Below, in pieces: positions 1 to 7,158 of a stretch of DNA of 12,701 nucleotides; within the stretch, counting starts at the first letter, position 1, and every line of letters starts with the position of its first letter. Origin of the DNA: CAZCWX01 sp964502465 (lineage in GTDB: Bacteria > Desulfobacterota > Binatia > Bin18); NCBI GenBank assembly GCA_964502465.1, contig CAZCWX010000377.1, forward strand, positions 1 through 12,701. Direction: 5' to 3'. The translations under genes were made by a program, and so were the position numbers. A model generated the notes under the pieces. That model did not search any database, was not told the origin of the DNA, and was given only the letters and a program-made list of their open reading frames with translations.

Positions 1-141
1 CGGCGTTCCCACGACGCGCGCCTGGATTTCAGGGTGGTGAGCGGCAAGATGTTGAGCAAGCTCATGTAAAACCTTAGGCTTTGTCGTGCTTTTTAACTGC
101 GGAATGATCTGCTCTTCTGTTAGGATATCAACCACACGCAT
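1..141 (-). CDS. ptsN: PTS IIA-like nitrogen-regulatory protein PtsN (EIIA-Ntr), N-terminal part only
   Basis: Reverse-strand translation from the ATG at 141 gives 47 residues with no stop, beginning MRVVDILTEEQIIPQLKSTT and continuing with KPKVLHELAQHLAAHHPEI. This fits the N-terminus of the EIIA-Ntr family: a short 'ILTxExxIxxLKxxxKxxVLxELAxxLA' helix and strand stretch before the phospho-His segment. The active-site His lies beyond the window edge, so the catalytic part cannot be checked. A purine-rich ribosome binding site (GGAAAGGA) lies just before the ATG. EIIA-Ntr is the terminal phospho-acceptor of the nitrogen PTS, which links nitrogen and carbon status to regulation. The position 49 bases after rpoN supports the call, since ptsN commonly follows rpoN. 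The recognition rests on only 47 residues plus context. Confidence 0.8.
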   Translation of the reverse strand, partial: MRVVDILTEEQIIPQLKSTTKPKVLHELAQHLAAHHPEIQARVVGTP

Positions 142-190
142 GGTGGGTGTCCTTTCCCTCATAGATGCCCACGAACAGCACCTCAGCGCG

Positions 191-1630
191 TTAAGGAGAG
201 TGTTTCCGTTTCGCCGATGGGAGAATATTCATACTCTCTCGGTACTTGGCGACAGTCCGACGGGCAATGGTCACATTGTCGCTTGATAAGACTCGCGCAA
301 TCTCTTCATCGCTCAGCGGGCGAGACGGATCTTCATGATTGATCATTTCACGAATGCGTTCTTTCACACTTTCTGCTGCGACTTCCTGACCATGTCGCCC
401 TTTGAGTCCAGTGGTGAAAAACTGTTTTAATGCGTAGATCCCACGTGGAGTAGCGATATATTTATTCGCAATCGCCCGGCTGACAGTTGATTCGTGAATC
501 CCAATATCATCCGCTACGTCCCGTAAGACGAGGGGCCGCATGTGCGAGACGCCGTAGGTAAGAAAGTCTTTTTGGAATTTCACCAAACTTTGCGCGACCA
601 GCAAAAGGGTACGCTGCCGTTGGTGGATACTCTTGATCAGCCAGGCAGCGGCACGGATCTTCTCTTGGACATAGTCTTTGGCTTCCCCCCCCTGCGCGAG
701 GAGCTGACGATAGGAGGCACTGACTCTGAGGCGGGGCAAGCCCTCATCGTTAAGGGTGACGACATAGTCCTCACCGACCTTATCGACGTACACATCTGGA
801 GTGACATAGCGAATATCGCCCTCTCCGAAGTTGCGAGCGGGTTTTGGATCGAGCGAGGCGATGAGTTTTACGGCTCGTGTGACCTCTTCGACACTAACAC
901 TGAGGTCCTTCGCGAGGCGCTCGAAACGGCGCCCTTCTAAGGCTGAGAGGTGATCTTGCACAATCGCTCCAGCGAGGATCAAGGTCGGATCCTCGATCGC
1001 CGGGTCGCCAAGCCCCTGGGTGCGGAGCTGTAACAACAGGCACTCGCGCAGATCACGTGCTCCTACTCCAAGAGGATCACACGATTGGATAATCTGGAGT
1101 ACCCGTTCGACTACTTCGACACTCACCCCAGCAGTGGTAGCAATTTCTTCGATAGCGTCTTGAAGGTAGCCATCGACATTGAGGTTGCCGATAATCAGCG
1201 AAGCGATTTGTTCTTCTTCTAGGGTGAGGTTACTGAAGCGGAGTTGCCATGACAGATGGTCGGCCAAAGACTCTGTTCGGTTGGGCTGGTTTTCGATGAG
1301 ATTGTGGCGTTCCTCATCTTCTTCCTCGTCGCCGGTGGGGGGGAGGGCGGGAACGTCTTCATTGTAACTTTCGAGGTAGGCACGCCAGTCGATATCTTCA
1401 GTGGCTGGCGCAGGTGTCGGTTCGGGTTCCGGTGGAGGGAGTTCCTCGGCAGGCACTTCCGTCTCTTCACCGGCTTCCACTATCAATATGGGGTTCTCAT
1501 CCATTTCTTCGTGGATAAGCGCATCCAATTCTCCACGAGGGAGTTGCAAAATTTTGATGGCCTGACGCAGTTGCGGCGTCATGACCAACCTCTGGGTGAG
1601 TTTCTGGGTGAGTTTGACGTCTAAGGCCAT
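191..1630 (-). CDS. rpoN: RNA polymerase sigma-54 factor RpoN
   Basis: This 479-residue protein has the full sigma-54 layout. Region I (about 1-50) starts MALDVKLTQKLTQRLVMTPQ and is rich in Gln and Leu, as needed for the activator response. An acidic, Pro-rich region II follows (about 52-110, with runs such as EEEDEE). Next come the core-binding region, a helix-turn-helix at about 369-391 (IGIHESTVSRAIANKY), and the diagnostic RpoN box ARRTVAKYRE at 456-465, which contacts the -24 promoter element. The length is normal for the family. RpoN directs core RNA polymerase to GG/GC (-24/-12) promoters and needs AAA+ activators. The start is supported by a purine-rich stretch (GAGAAGAGAGAG) upstream. 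The gene lies 18 bases after lptB and is followed by ptsN without an intervening hpf, so it is probably the next-to-last gene of the LPS operon. Confidence 0.98.
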   Translation of the reverse strand: MALDVKLTQKLTQRLVMTPQLRQAIKILQLPRGELDALIHEEMDENPILIVEAGEETEVPAEELPPPEPEPTPAPATEDIDWRAYLESYNEDVPALPPTGDEEEDEERHNLIENQPNRTESLADHLSWQLRFSNLTLEEEQIASLIIGNLNVDGYLQDAIEEIATTAGVSVEVVERVLQIIQSCDPLGVGARDLRECLLLQLRTQGLGDPAIEDPTLILAGAIVQDHLSALEGRRFERLAKDLSVSVEEVTRAVKLIASLDPKPARNFGEGDIRYVTPDVYVDKVGEDYVVTLNDEGLPRLRVSASYRQLLAQGGEAKDYVQEKIRAAAWLIKSIHQRQRTLLLVAQSLVKFQKDFLTYGVSHMRPLVLRDVADDIGIHESTVSRAIANKYIATPRGIYALKQFFTTGLKGRHGQEVAAESVKERIREMINHEDPSRPLSDEEIARVLSSDNVTIARRTVAKYRESMNILPSAKRKHSP

Positions 1631-1648
1631 CGTGCTCTCTCTTCTCGT

Positions 1649-2392
1649 TTACAGACGAAAACGTTCACCGAGATAGACCTGCCGAGCACGGTCGCTTGCG
1701 GTCAGTTCCAAAGGTGTTCCTTCCTCAAACACCCCACCATCACTCAAAATATATGCTCGATCGCAAATACTGAGCGTCTCCCGCACGTTATGATCCGTCA
1801 ACAGGATGCCAATGCCGCGTTCACGTAGTTGGGTAATAATGTCCTGGATATCGATGACTGATAAGGGGTCGATGCCAGCGAAGGGTTCATCGAGCAGCAT
1901 AAAGGCTGGCGACATCACTAACGCCCGAGTAATTTCAAGACGGCGACGCTCTCCACCGGAAAGCGAGTCAGCCCGCTGGTTTGCGAGATGACTAATATGC
2001 AGTTCAGAGAGCAGTTCAACGAGTCGCTCCTGCCGCTCCACTGCGCTCAGTGACAGGGTTTCCAAAATAGCCAGGATATTGTCCGCAACCGTTAATTTAC
2101 GAAAAATCGACGGTTCTTGGGGAAGATACGTCACCCCTTTCCGTGCCCGTTGGTACATCGGCATGTTGGTGAGGTCTGTCTCGTTGTACATGACTGTCCC
2201 TCTATCTGGACGAATGATGCCAACGATAATGGAAAACGTGGTGGTTTTCCCCGCGCCATTCGGGCCTAGTAATCCGACGATTTCTCCGCCTTTTACTTCT
2301 ACCGTCACATTTCGTAGCACTGGGCGTTTTCCGTAAGATTTACACAGCCCTTCTCCTCGTAACATCCGATTTTCACCCACAGAATTTTGCAT
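1649..2392 (-). CDS. lptB: LPS export ABC transporter ATP-binding protein LptB
   Basis: This is a 247-residue ABC ATPase, the usual LptB length. Visible motifs are Walker A GPNGAGKTT, Q-loop in YLPQEPSIFRKLT, signature LSGGERRR, Walker B FMLLDEPFAGIDP and the H-loop TDHNVRETL. The 'AGIDP' and 'DHNVRETL' wording is typical of LptB rather than of amino-acid importers. LptB powers extraction of LPS from the inner membrane with LptF/LptG, which are not in this window, and passes it to LptC and LptA. The ATG at 2392 directly follows the lptA stop (TAGATG), which suggests translational coupling. A second in-frame Met at residue 9 (MLRGEGLCKSYG) is a plausible alternative start, because family members often begin near it and neither start has a strong Shine-Dalgarno. 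Confidence 0.96.
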   Translation of the reverse strand: MQNSVGENRMLRGEGLCKSYGKRPVLRNVTVEVKGGEIVGLLGPNGAGKTTTFSIIVGIIRPDRGTVMYNETDLTNMPMYQRARKGVTYLPQEPSIFRKLTVADNILAILETLSLSAVERQERLVELLSELHISHLANQRADSLSGGERRRLEITRALVMSPAFMLLDEPFAGIDPLSVIDIQDIITQLRERGIGILLTDHNVRETLSICDRAYILSDGGVFEEGTPLELTASDRARQVYLGERFRL

Positions 2393-3007
2393 CTATTTCT
2401 CGCGTTTTGTCTGTTCTGGTACGAATACCATCTGTGCTCCTCCGTCAACGACACTACGTTTTTCATCGAGGAAGATCGTCACACGCTCTCCGCTCACCTG
2501 GTTCTGTCCCTCCTGGAGGATAGCGTTGCCGCTCAACACCACGGTGCGAGTTGCTTCGTTGAACACCGCTTTTTTGCCGGTTGCGCGGCGATTTCCTGAG
2601 ACGATTTCGACGTCACCTTCCGCAATAATTTCTTTCAGTTGCTGTCGCCCATCAGTGCCCCCTTCTCCGGTTCTCTGTAAGGAATTCCCATTCTTAGTGG
2701 GGACATCCTCGTAGATGACTGTTAAGACCTTGCTCTTGAGGGTTTCGTCTCCCTGGGCTGCCACTACGTCTCCACGATAAACAATGCGCTTCTCATCATA
2801 AAAAAACTCCAGGCCCTGTGAGCGAACACGAATTGGCTCGTTCCGAGAAGTCAGGGAAAACGAGTTGATAAAACCGTCTCCTGAGCCAGGGTTTGCTTGT
2901 TGGCCTAAATTTTTTGTTTTTTCTTCTGCTTTGAGTAGACTTGTCGGCCAGCAAACGAGGAGAGAGAGGAGCAGAATCACACCGAACTTGTGTAGAGGGG
3001 TGCTCAT
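2393..3007 (-). CDS. lptA: LPS transport periplasmic protein LptA (OstA-like)
   Basis: This 204-residue protein has an N-terminal signal peptide: a basic start, a hydrophobic core at about 8-22, and a likely cleavage near residues 26-28 (LLKA then EE). It is followed by an OstA/LptA-type beta-jellyroll domain (about 55-190). Typical repeats of that fold are visible, such as 'YRGDVVAAQGDETLKSKVL', 'IIAEGDVEIVSGNRRATGKK' and 'VVLSGNAILQEGQNQVSGE'. LptA oligomerises to form the periplasmic bridge that carries LPS from LptC to the outer-membrane LptD. The start codon overlaps the lptC stop (ATGA), and its own stop abuts the lptB start, so the three lpt genes are translated as a coupled unit. The basic tail (PEQTKREK) is unremarkable. 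The family call is firm from fold pattern plus context. Confidence 0.93.
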   Translation of the reverse strand: MSTPLHKFGVILLLSLLVCWPTSLLKAEEKTKNLGQQANPGSGDGFINSFSLTSRNEPIRVRSQGLEFFYDEKRIVYRGDVVAAQGDETLKSKVLTVIYEDVPTKNGNSLQRTGEGGTDGRQQLKEIIAEGDVEIVSGNRRATGKKAVFNEATRTVVLSGNAILQEGQNQVSGERVTIFLDEKRSVVDGGAQMVFVPEQTKREK

Positions 3008-3597
3008 TGCATCTCTCCTGTTATGAAAGTAGTACGCACGGCTGCATTCAGAGTCAAACGTTTATGCGCCACTTCGATCGTGTATCCTTGCCCTTCAACA
3101 GTGAGGCCAGGACCAAGGATTTGGATCGGACTAGGAGAGGAAATGATATTGGGGGTACTTTCATATATTGCTTCCTGCGTGTTCAACACAAAATCCCCAA
3201 GCCGCATCTCCAGGTCCCCCCTCAGTTCCATCTTGGTTATATCCTGCGCCCCGACATCCAACTGCACTCGTCCTTCTCGGCAGCGGAGGGCAATGACTTC
3301 TCCATCACTGAAATAAAGAGAGACCTCGGGATCGTCTACTACCACTTCGCCACTCTCGCCAAAATAGCGCGCCTGACGGGCAGCAATCTCCCAGACCTTC
3401 TTCCCGTCCCGCACCTTGAAGCGACGAAAATCTTGCATGCGCTGCTCTGCCTCTTGCGACAAGTCGGGAGCGAGTTGGTCGATCATGGCCGTTCGTGCTC
3501 TTTGCGTTTGTATATTCACGATGAGATGATACCCGATAGCAACGAGCAGCAACAAAACAGCGACCCCTAGAACAAAGCGGAGTTGGGCGCGACTCAT
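3004..3597 (-). CDS. lptC: LPS export system protein LptC
   Basis: This 197-residue protein has one N-terminal membrane anchor (about 8-28, LGVAVLLLLVAIGYHLIV) and a periplasmic LptC/YrbK-type beta domain. The domain includes 'FRRFKVRDGKKVWEIAARQARYF', 'VDDPEVSLYFSDGEVIAL' and a C-terminal beta stretch. LptC sits in the inner membrane with LptB2FG and hands LPS to LptA. A good ribosome binding site (CTGGAG) is 5-6 bases before the ATG. The stop overlaps the lptA start by ATGA. In many related operons kdsC lies directly upstream of lptC; here the 138-base gap to kdsA has no gene. The family is divergent in sequence, so the assignment relies on the anchor, the beta pattern and the lptC-lptA-lptB order. 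Confidence 0.92.
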   Translation of the reverse strand: MSRAQLRFVLGVAVLLLLVAIGYHLIVNIQTQRARTAMIDQLAPDLSQEAEQRMQDFRRFKVRDGKKVWEIAARQARYFGESGEVVVDDPEVSLYFSDGEVIALRCREGRVQLDVGAQDITKMELRGDLEMRLGDFVLNTQEAIYESTPNIISSPSPIQILGPGLTVEGQGYTIEVAHKRLTLNAAVRTTFITGEMQ

Positions 3598-3660
3598 AGT
3601 TTCTCCAGTAAATTAAGATAACACCTCTTCCTCATTGCGCAAAGAGAGGAGTAGCGGAGA

Positions 3661-3689
3661 AATATGCACAAAGAGTTGGAGAGGGGCAA
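3661..3689 (-). promoter_or_regulatory. Possible internal promoter before lptC
   Basis: On the minus strand TTGCCC (3684-3689) and CATATT (3661-3666) are separated by exactly 17 bases, matching 4 of 6 positions of each sigma-70 hexamer. Transcription would begin near 3654, about 56 bases before the lptC ATG. This is the largest gap inside the operon, so an internal promoter for lptC-lptA-lptB-rpoN is reasonable. The hexamers are weak and the match could be chance. Confidence 0.35.
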
Positions 3690-3728
3690 GCAACAAGGTG
3701 TTGGGTTGCTACTCGGCGCTAACTCTTT
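3670..3728 (-). repeat. Nested inverted repeats in the kdsA-lptC gap
   Basis: The 138-base gap between kdsA and lptC holds two nested perfect inverted repeats. AAAGAGTT (3670-3677) is matched by AACTCTTT (3721-3728), and inside it AGCAAC (3689-3694) is matched by GTTGCT (3705-3710). A third, tighter palindrome, CAACA-AGG-TGTTG (3691-3703), competes with the inner arm. No T-run follows on the minus strand, so this does not look like a simple intrinsic terminator. It may be an RNA structure, an mRNA-processing site or partial attenuator between kdsA and lptC, or chance. Confidence 0.4.
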
Positions 3729-3735
3729 CCCCTAC

Positions 3736-4575
3736 CTATCTTTTTTTTACTGCTGTATCGAGGGTAATAAGGACCCGGAGCAACGCTTCAAGTTGGTGAA
3801 GGGGATATGCTGTTGCACTATCGCTCAGCGCCCGCTCCGGTTCTTGGTGCACTTCCATAAACAACCCGTCAATCCCCACTGCGACGGCTGCACGTGCCAA
3901 CGGCGCAACGAACTCGCGTTGTCCGCCCGACATCGTACCTTGACCACCGGGTAACTGGACGCTGTGGGTAGCGTCGTACACAACGGGATAGCCGGTGCGG
4001 GCCATAATCGGGAGAGAGCGGAAATCCGAAACGAGATTGTTATAGCCAAAAGAACAGCCCCGTTCAGTGAGCAAAATACGATGGTTGCCGGTAGAGGCAA
4101 CCTTCTCTGCCGCATAGCCTATGTCCCAAGGGGCGAGAAATTGTCCTTTTTTGATATTGACCACACGCCCACTTTGCCCGGCTGCGACCAACAGGTCAGT
4201 CTGGCGGCAGAGAAACGCAGGAATTTGTAGGACATCGACAACTTCGGCCGCTGAGCTGATTTCTTCGACGGTGTGGACATCGGTGAGCGCGAGAACGCCC
4301 AATTCCCGTTTTACCTCGGCAAGGACGGTGAGGCCTTCGTCTACTCCTAGACCACGGAACGAATGGATCGCCGTGCGGTTCGCTTTATCGTAAGAGGATT
4401 TATAGATGAAAGGAACAGTCAAACGAGTGGTAAGCGTATGCAGCGCTTCGGCATGATACAGGGATGAATCCCGACTTTCGATCACACAAGGGCCGGCGAT
4501 CAGTACGAATGGATAGCCTCCACCACATTGCCATGGGCCAATATTGACAATCGCAGGAGAAACTTCACGAATCAT
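3736..4575 (-). CDS. kdsA: 3-deoxy-8-phosphooctulonate (Kdo-8-phosphate) synthase, metal-dependent type
   Basis: The enzyme condenses phosphoenolpyruvate with arabinose-5-phosphate to give Kdo-8-phosphate, the first committed precursor of the LPS core sugar Kdo. The 279-residue protein shows the DAHP/KDOPS barrel motifs FVLIAGPCVIES (23-34), FIYKSSYDKANR (56-67), ERGCSFGYNNLVSDFRSL (171-188) and the C-terminal VHQEPERALSDSA. The Cys at 30 in GPCVIES, with His204 (DATHSVQ), Glu241 (FMEVHQ) and Asp252, matches the four metal ligands of the class II, metal-dependent synthases; the metal-free E. coli type has Asn at the Cys position. The ATG overlaps the pyrG stop (TAATG), so the two are coupled. 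The neighbouring kdsD and kdsC genes, often found next in this operon type, are missing. Confidence 0.97.
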   Translation of the reverse strand: MIREVSPAIVNIGPWQCGGGYPFVLIAGPCVIESRDSSLYHAEALHTLTTRLTVPFIYKSSYDKANRTAIHSFRGLGVDEGLTVLAEVKRELGVLALTDVHTVEEISSAAEVVDVLQIPAFLCRQTDLLVAAGQSGRVVNIKKGQFLAPWDIGYAAEKVASTGNHRILLTERGCSFGYNNLVSDFRSLPIMARTGYPVVYDATHSVQLPGGQGTMSGGQREFVAPLARAAVAVGIDGLFMEVHQEPERALSDSATAYPLHQLEALLRVLITLDTAVKKR

Positions 4576-6242
4576 TAGCGTGTGATTCCTCCAGCGCGGA
4601 GCAACATACCCTCGTTGTATCCGACGCGGCGTTGCAGGGCTGCACGCACGAAACCTTTGAACAATGGGTGGCAGTCAAAGGGACGCGATTTAAATTCAGG
4701 ATGGAACTGAACCCCGACAAACCAGGGATGGTTCCGTAACTCAACGATCTCGACTAACTCCCCATCAGGAGAGAGACCGCTAAAAACCATTCCCTTAGCG
4801 GCAAACTGTTCCCTGTAAGCGTTGTTGAATTCGTAGCGGTGTCGGTGGCGTTCAGCGATTCTTTTTTTGCCGTACAGGCGTGCTGCTAAACTGCCATCCT
4901 GCAGGACACAGGGATAAGCGCCCAGACGCATCGTGCCACCCTTTTGCACGATTTCCTTCTGTTGATCCATTAAAGCAATGACAGGGTGTGGAGTATGGGG
5001 GTCAACCTCGCTCGAATTCGCGTTACGGAAACCACAGACGTCACGAGCGAACTCAATTACGGCCATTTGCATACCAAAACAAATACCGAAAAACGGTATC
5101 CCCTCTTCCCGAGCATACCGAACCGCGGCAATTTTTCCCTCGGTCCCACGTTGACCGAAGCCCATCGGTACAAGCAAGCCATCTGCGCGACGGACCGCTT
5201 CGGGAAGAACGCCATCCTCCAATTGTTCAGAGTCCAGATGGTCAACTTCGACCCGGCATTCGTTCGCAAAACCACCGTGGGCGAGGGCTTCGTTGATGCT
5301 CTTATAGGCATCGATCAAGTTGACATATTTCCCTACCATGGCAATACGGACCCGCTCTCGAGGATTTTTGAAGGTCTGAGCGATCTTTTCCCATTTGCTC
5401 AGACTTGGTGCACCAGTCCACATATTGAGCTTTTCGACGATGCGCTCATCGAGTCCTTCCTGATGAAAGACCAACGGTACCTCGTAGATGCACTCTACAT
5501 CCTTGGCCGTGATGACCGCATTCTCATCAACATTGCAAAAATGGGCAATTTTGGCTTTAACTTTGCCCTCCAGGTACCGGTCTGTCCGACACAGCAGAAT
5601 GTCTGGCTGGATACCTACACTGGTCAGTTCTTTCACACTATGCTGTGTCGGTTTGGTTTTAAGTTCACCGGCAGCAGAAATATAGGGAACGAGGGTCAGG
5701 TGGATGTAGAGTACATGCTCACGTCCCCAATCCCAGCGGAACTGGCGGATCGCTTCAAGAAAAGGGAGGCTCTCAATATCGCCGACCGTGCCGCCCACTT
5801 CACAGATGGCCACGTCAAAGCCAGCGGCTGCGGCCAGAATGCGTTGTTTTATCTCGTCGGTTATGTGGGGGATGACTTGGACTGTACCTCCCAGATAATC
5901 CCCGCGACGTTCACGGGTAATGACCGTGTCATACACTTGGCCAGTCGTAAAACTGTTTTTTCGGCTCAGGGGGGTAGAGACGTAGCGCTCGTAGTGTCCA
6001 AGGTCGAGATCGGTCTCGGCACCATCATCAGTGACAAACACCTCACCATGTTGAAAGGGGTTCATGGTGCCGGGATCGACATTAATATATGGGTCCATTT
6101 TGAGCAGCGTCACCTTCAACCCACGGCCTTCTAATAACCCGCCGATGGAAGCTGCGGCTAGGCCTTTGCCCAGCGAAGAGACGACCCCGCCGGTGACAAA
6201 AATGAATTTGGTCTTCCGTCCTTCCTTATTGGAGCTGTTCAT
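4575..6242 (-). CDS. pyrG: CTP synthase
   Basis: CTP synthase makes CTP from UTP, ATP and glutamine; here CTP also feeds CMP-Kdo synthesis by KdsB. The start is placed at 6242, because it gives a 555-residue protein of normal length, overlaps the kdsB stop by ATGA, and has AGGAG 8 bases upstream. A longer reading frame from 6335 would add 31 unrelated residues inside kdsB. The synthetase domain begins KFIFVTGGVVSSLGKG (12-27) and includes MDPYINVDPGTMNPFQHGEV (49-68) and EVGGTVGDIESLPFLE. The glutamine amidotransferase domain has catalytic Cys388 (FGICFGMQMA), His514 and Glu516 (QFHPEF). One oddity is VPMGFGQRGTEG at 358-369, where the usual oxyanion-hole motif is VPGGFG; Met360 replaces the first Gly. 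Confidence 0.97.
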   Translation of the reverse strand: MNSSNKEGRKTKFIFVTGGVVSSLGKGLAAASIGGLLEGRGLKVTLLKMDPYINVDPGTMNPFQHGEVFVTDDGAETDLDLGHYERYVSTPLSRKNSFTTGQVYDTVITRERRGDYLGGTVQVIPHITDEIKQRILAAAAGFDVAICEVGGTVGDIESLPFLEAIRQFRWDWGREHVLYIHLTLVPYISAAGELKTKPTQHSVKELTSVGIQPDILLCRTDRYLEGKVKAKIAHFCNVDENAVITAKDVECIYEVPLVFHQEGLDERIVEKLNMWTGAPSLSKWEKIAQTFKNPRERVRIAMVGKYVNLIDAYKSINEALAHGGFANECRVEVDHLDSEQLEDGVLPEAVRRADGLLVPMGFGQRGTEGKIAAVRYAREEGIPFFGICFGMQMAVIEFARDVCGFRNANSSEVDPHTPHPVIALMDQQKEIVQKGGTMRLGAYPCVLQDGSLAARLYGKKRIAERHRHRYEFNNAYREQFAAKGMVFSGLSPDGELVEIVELRNHPWFVGVQFHPEFKSRPFDCHPLFKGFVRAALQRRVGYNEGMLLRAGGITR

Positions 6243-6979
6243 GGCATGGTCTCCTCTGCACGCCGTAAATCTTCGGGCGTGTCCACCTCGACCGTTGGCC
6301 GTGCCGTTTCGCTCACTGAGATCCTGTAGCCCCATTCCAATGCACGGAGCTGTTCGAGTTTCTCTGCTTCTTCTAGCTGTGTAGGAGGCAGGTGGGTGAA
6401 CGTCAACAGAAAATCCCGCTGATACACGTATAAGCCGATATGCCGGTAGCCAAAAATATCCTCCTGACCTCTGACACCTGAGCCTTGCTCTCGGTAAAAA
6501 GGGATCGGGCTGCGCGAGAAATACAAGGCATAACCGTTGCGATCTGTCACGACCTTCACCACGTTGGCATTATACCATTCTTCCGGGGTGGTAATCGGTG
6601 TCTTGACTGTGGACATGACTGCGTCCGTAGCGCGGGTCAATGCCGCGATAGTATTTTCAACCATAGTCGGTGGAAAAAAAGGCAGATCGCCCTGAACGTT
6701 GACAATGACCTCGGCGGTGAGTCCGGCCGCGACCTCTGCAAGCCGGTCTGTTCCAGTGGGATGATCCGAGCGCGTCATTACCACTTCTCCGCCGAATGCG
6801 GTGACCGTGTGGGCAATACGCTCGTCGTCTGTGGCAACGAGGACACGCTCAAGGCCGCGAACCTGCAGAGTCTGTTCATAGACATGCTGAATCATTGGTT
6901 TGCCACGAAGCAGCGCCAAGGGTTTACCAGGAAATCGGGTTGAACCGTAGCGAGCTGGAATGAGTGCAACAACCTTCAC
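6239..6979 (-). CDS. kdsB: 3-deoxy-manno-octulosonate cytidylyltransferase (CMP-Kdo synthetase)
   Basis: KdsB activates Kdo with CTP to CMP-Kdo, the donor used by WaaA in lipid A-core assembly. The 246-residue protein has the family signature IPARYGSTRFPGKPLALL near the N-terminus, VATDDERI, MTRSDHPTGTDRLAE, VNVQGDLPFF, the substrate motif ALYFSRSPIPF, HIGLYVYQRDFL and the C-terminal EVDTPEDLRRAE. The start codon is GTG at 6979 (GTG AAG GTT GTT), and no in-frame ATG lies nearby upstream. A purine-rich AGAAGAAGG lies about 11 bases before it, within the loop of a short hairpin. The gene is first in the operon, downstream of a strong promoter candidate, and its stop overlaps the pyrG start. The product uses the CTP made by the next gene. 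Confidence 0.97.
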   Translation of the reverse strand: MKVVALIPARYGSTRFPGKPLALLRGKPMIQHVYEQTLQVRGLERVLVATDDERIAHTVTAFGGEVVMTRSDHPTGTDRLAEVAAGLTAEVIVNVQGDLPFFPPTMVENTIAALTRATDAVMSTVKTPITTPEEWYNANVVKVVTDRNGYALYFSRSPIPFYREQGSGVRGQEDIFGYRHIGLYVYQRDFLLTFTHLPPTQLEEAEKLEQLRALEWGYRISVSETARPTVEVDTPEDLRRAEETMP

Positions 6980-6984
6980 GCGTA

Positions 6985-7010
6985 CGTCAGCCTTCTTCTT
7001 TTCTCTGACG
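6985..7010 (-). promoter_or_regulatory. Leader hairpin around the kdsB ribosome binding site
   Basis: In the mRNA sense, CGTCAG (7005-7010) and CTGACG (6985-6990) form a perfect 6-bp stem with a 14-base purine-rich loop that contains AGAAGAAGG, the only candidate Shine-Dalgarno for the GTG start. The stem ends 5 bases before the GTG. It would present or mask the ribosome binding site, so a role in tuning kdsB translation is possible. The stem is short and could be fortuitous. Confidence 0.45.
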
Positions 7011-7041
7011 GTGATAGAGGAGGATCAGCGTATGGAGTTTT

Positions 7042-7070
7042 ACTATACGGAAGAAGTGGGGGGTCGTCAA
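7042..7070 (-). promoter_or_regulatory. Sigma-70-type promoter of the kdsB-pyrG-kdsA-lpt-rpoN operon
   Basis: On the minus strand TTGACG (7065-7070) and TATAGT (7042-7047) each match 5 of 6 consensus bases and are separated by the optimal 17 bases. The predicted start is near 7035, giving a leader of about 55 bases before the kdsB GTG at 6979. It is the best promoter in the window and sits in the 179-base gap between mutY and kdsB, separating mutY from the LPS operon. Confidence 0.8.
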
Positions 7071-7126
7071 ACTTCGTACAAGATAGACGTACTCTGGATT
7101 CCCTGCTTGCGGAAGTCGACATCTAG

Positions 7127-7146
7127 CCTGTCCCTGCATGAACAGG
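7127..7146 (-). terminator. Weak hairpin after mutY
   Basis: Thirteen bases past the mutY stop, CCTGT and ACAGG form a 5-bp stem with a 10-base loop, with an outer GGAAG/CTTCC pair that could extend it. No T-tract follows, so it is not a good intrinsic terminator. It may simply reduce read-through from mutY into kdsB. Confidence 0.25.
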
Positions 7147-7158
7147 TTCTTCCTTTTG

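Noticed and set aside
2941..3570. A 209-codon plus-strand frame opposite lptC and the start of lptA
   Set aside because: It is a shadow of two clearly recognised genes, with no ribosome binding site or protein features.
4986..6134. A 382-codon open frame on the plus strand opposite pyrG
   Set aside because: It lies entirely antisense to a well-supported CTP synthase, its product resembles no family, and long antisense frames are expected in a conserved gene of this base composition.
6243..6335. Upstream extension of pyrG by 31 residues
   Set aside because: It overlaps the kdsB coding region, is unlike the family N-terminus, and the start at 6242 has AGGAG and the ATGA overlap.
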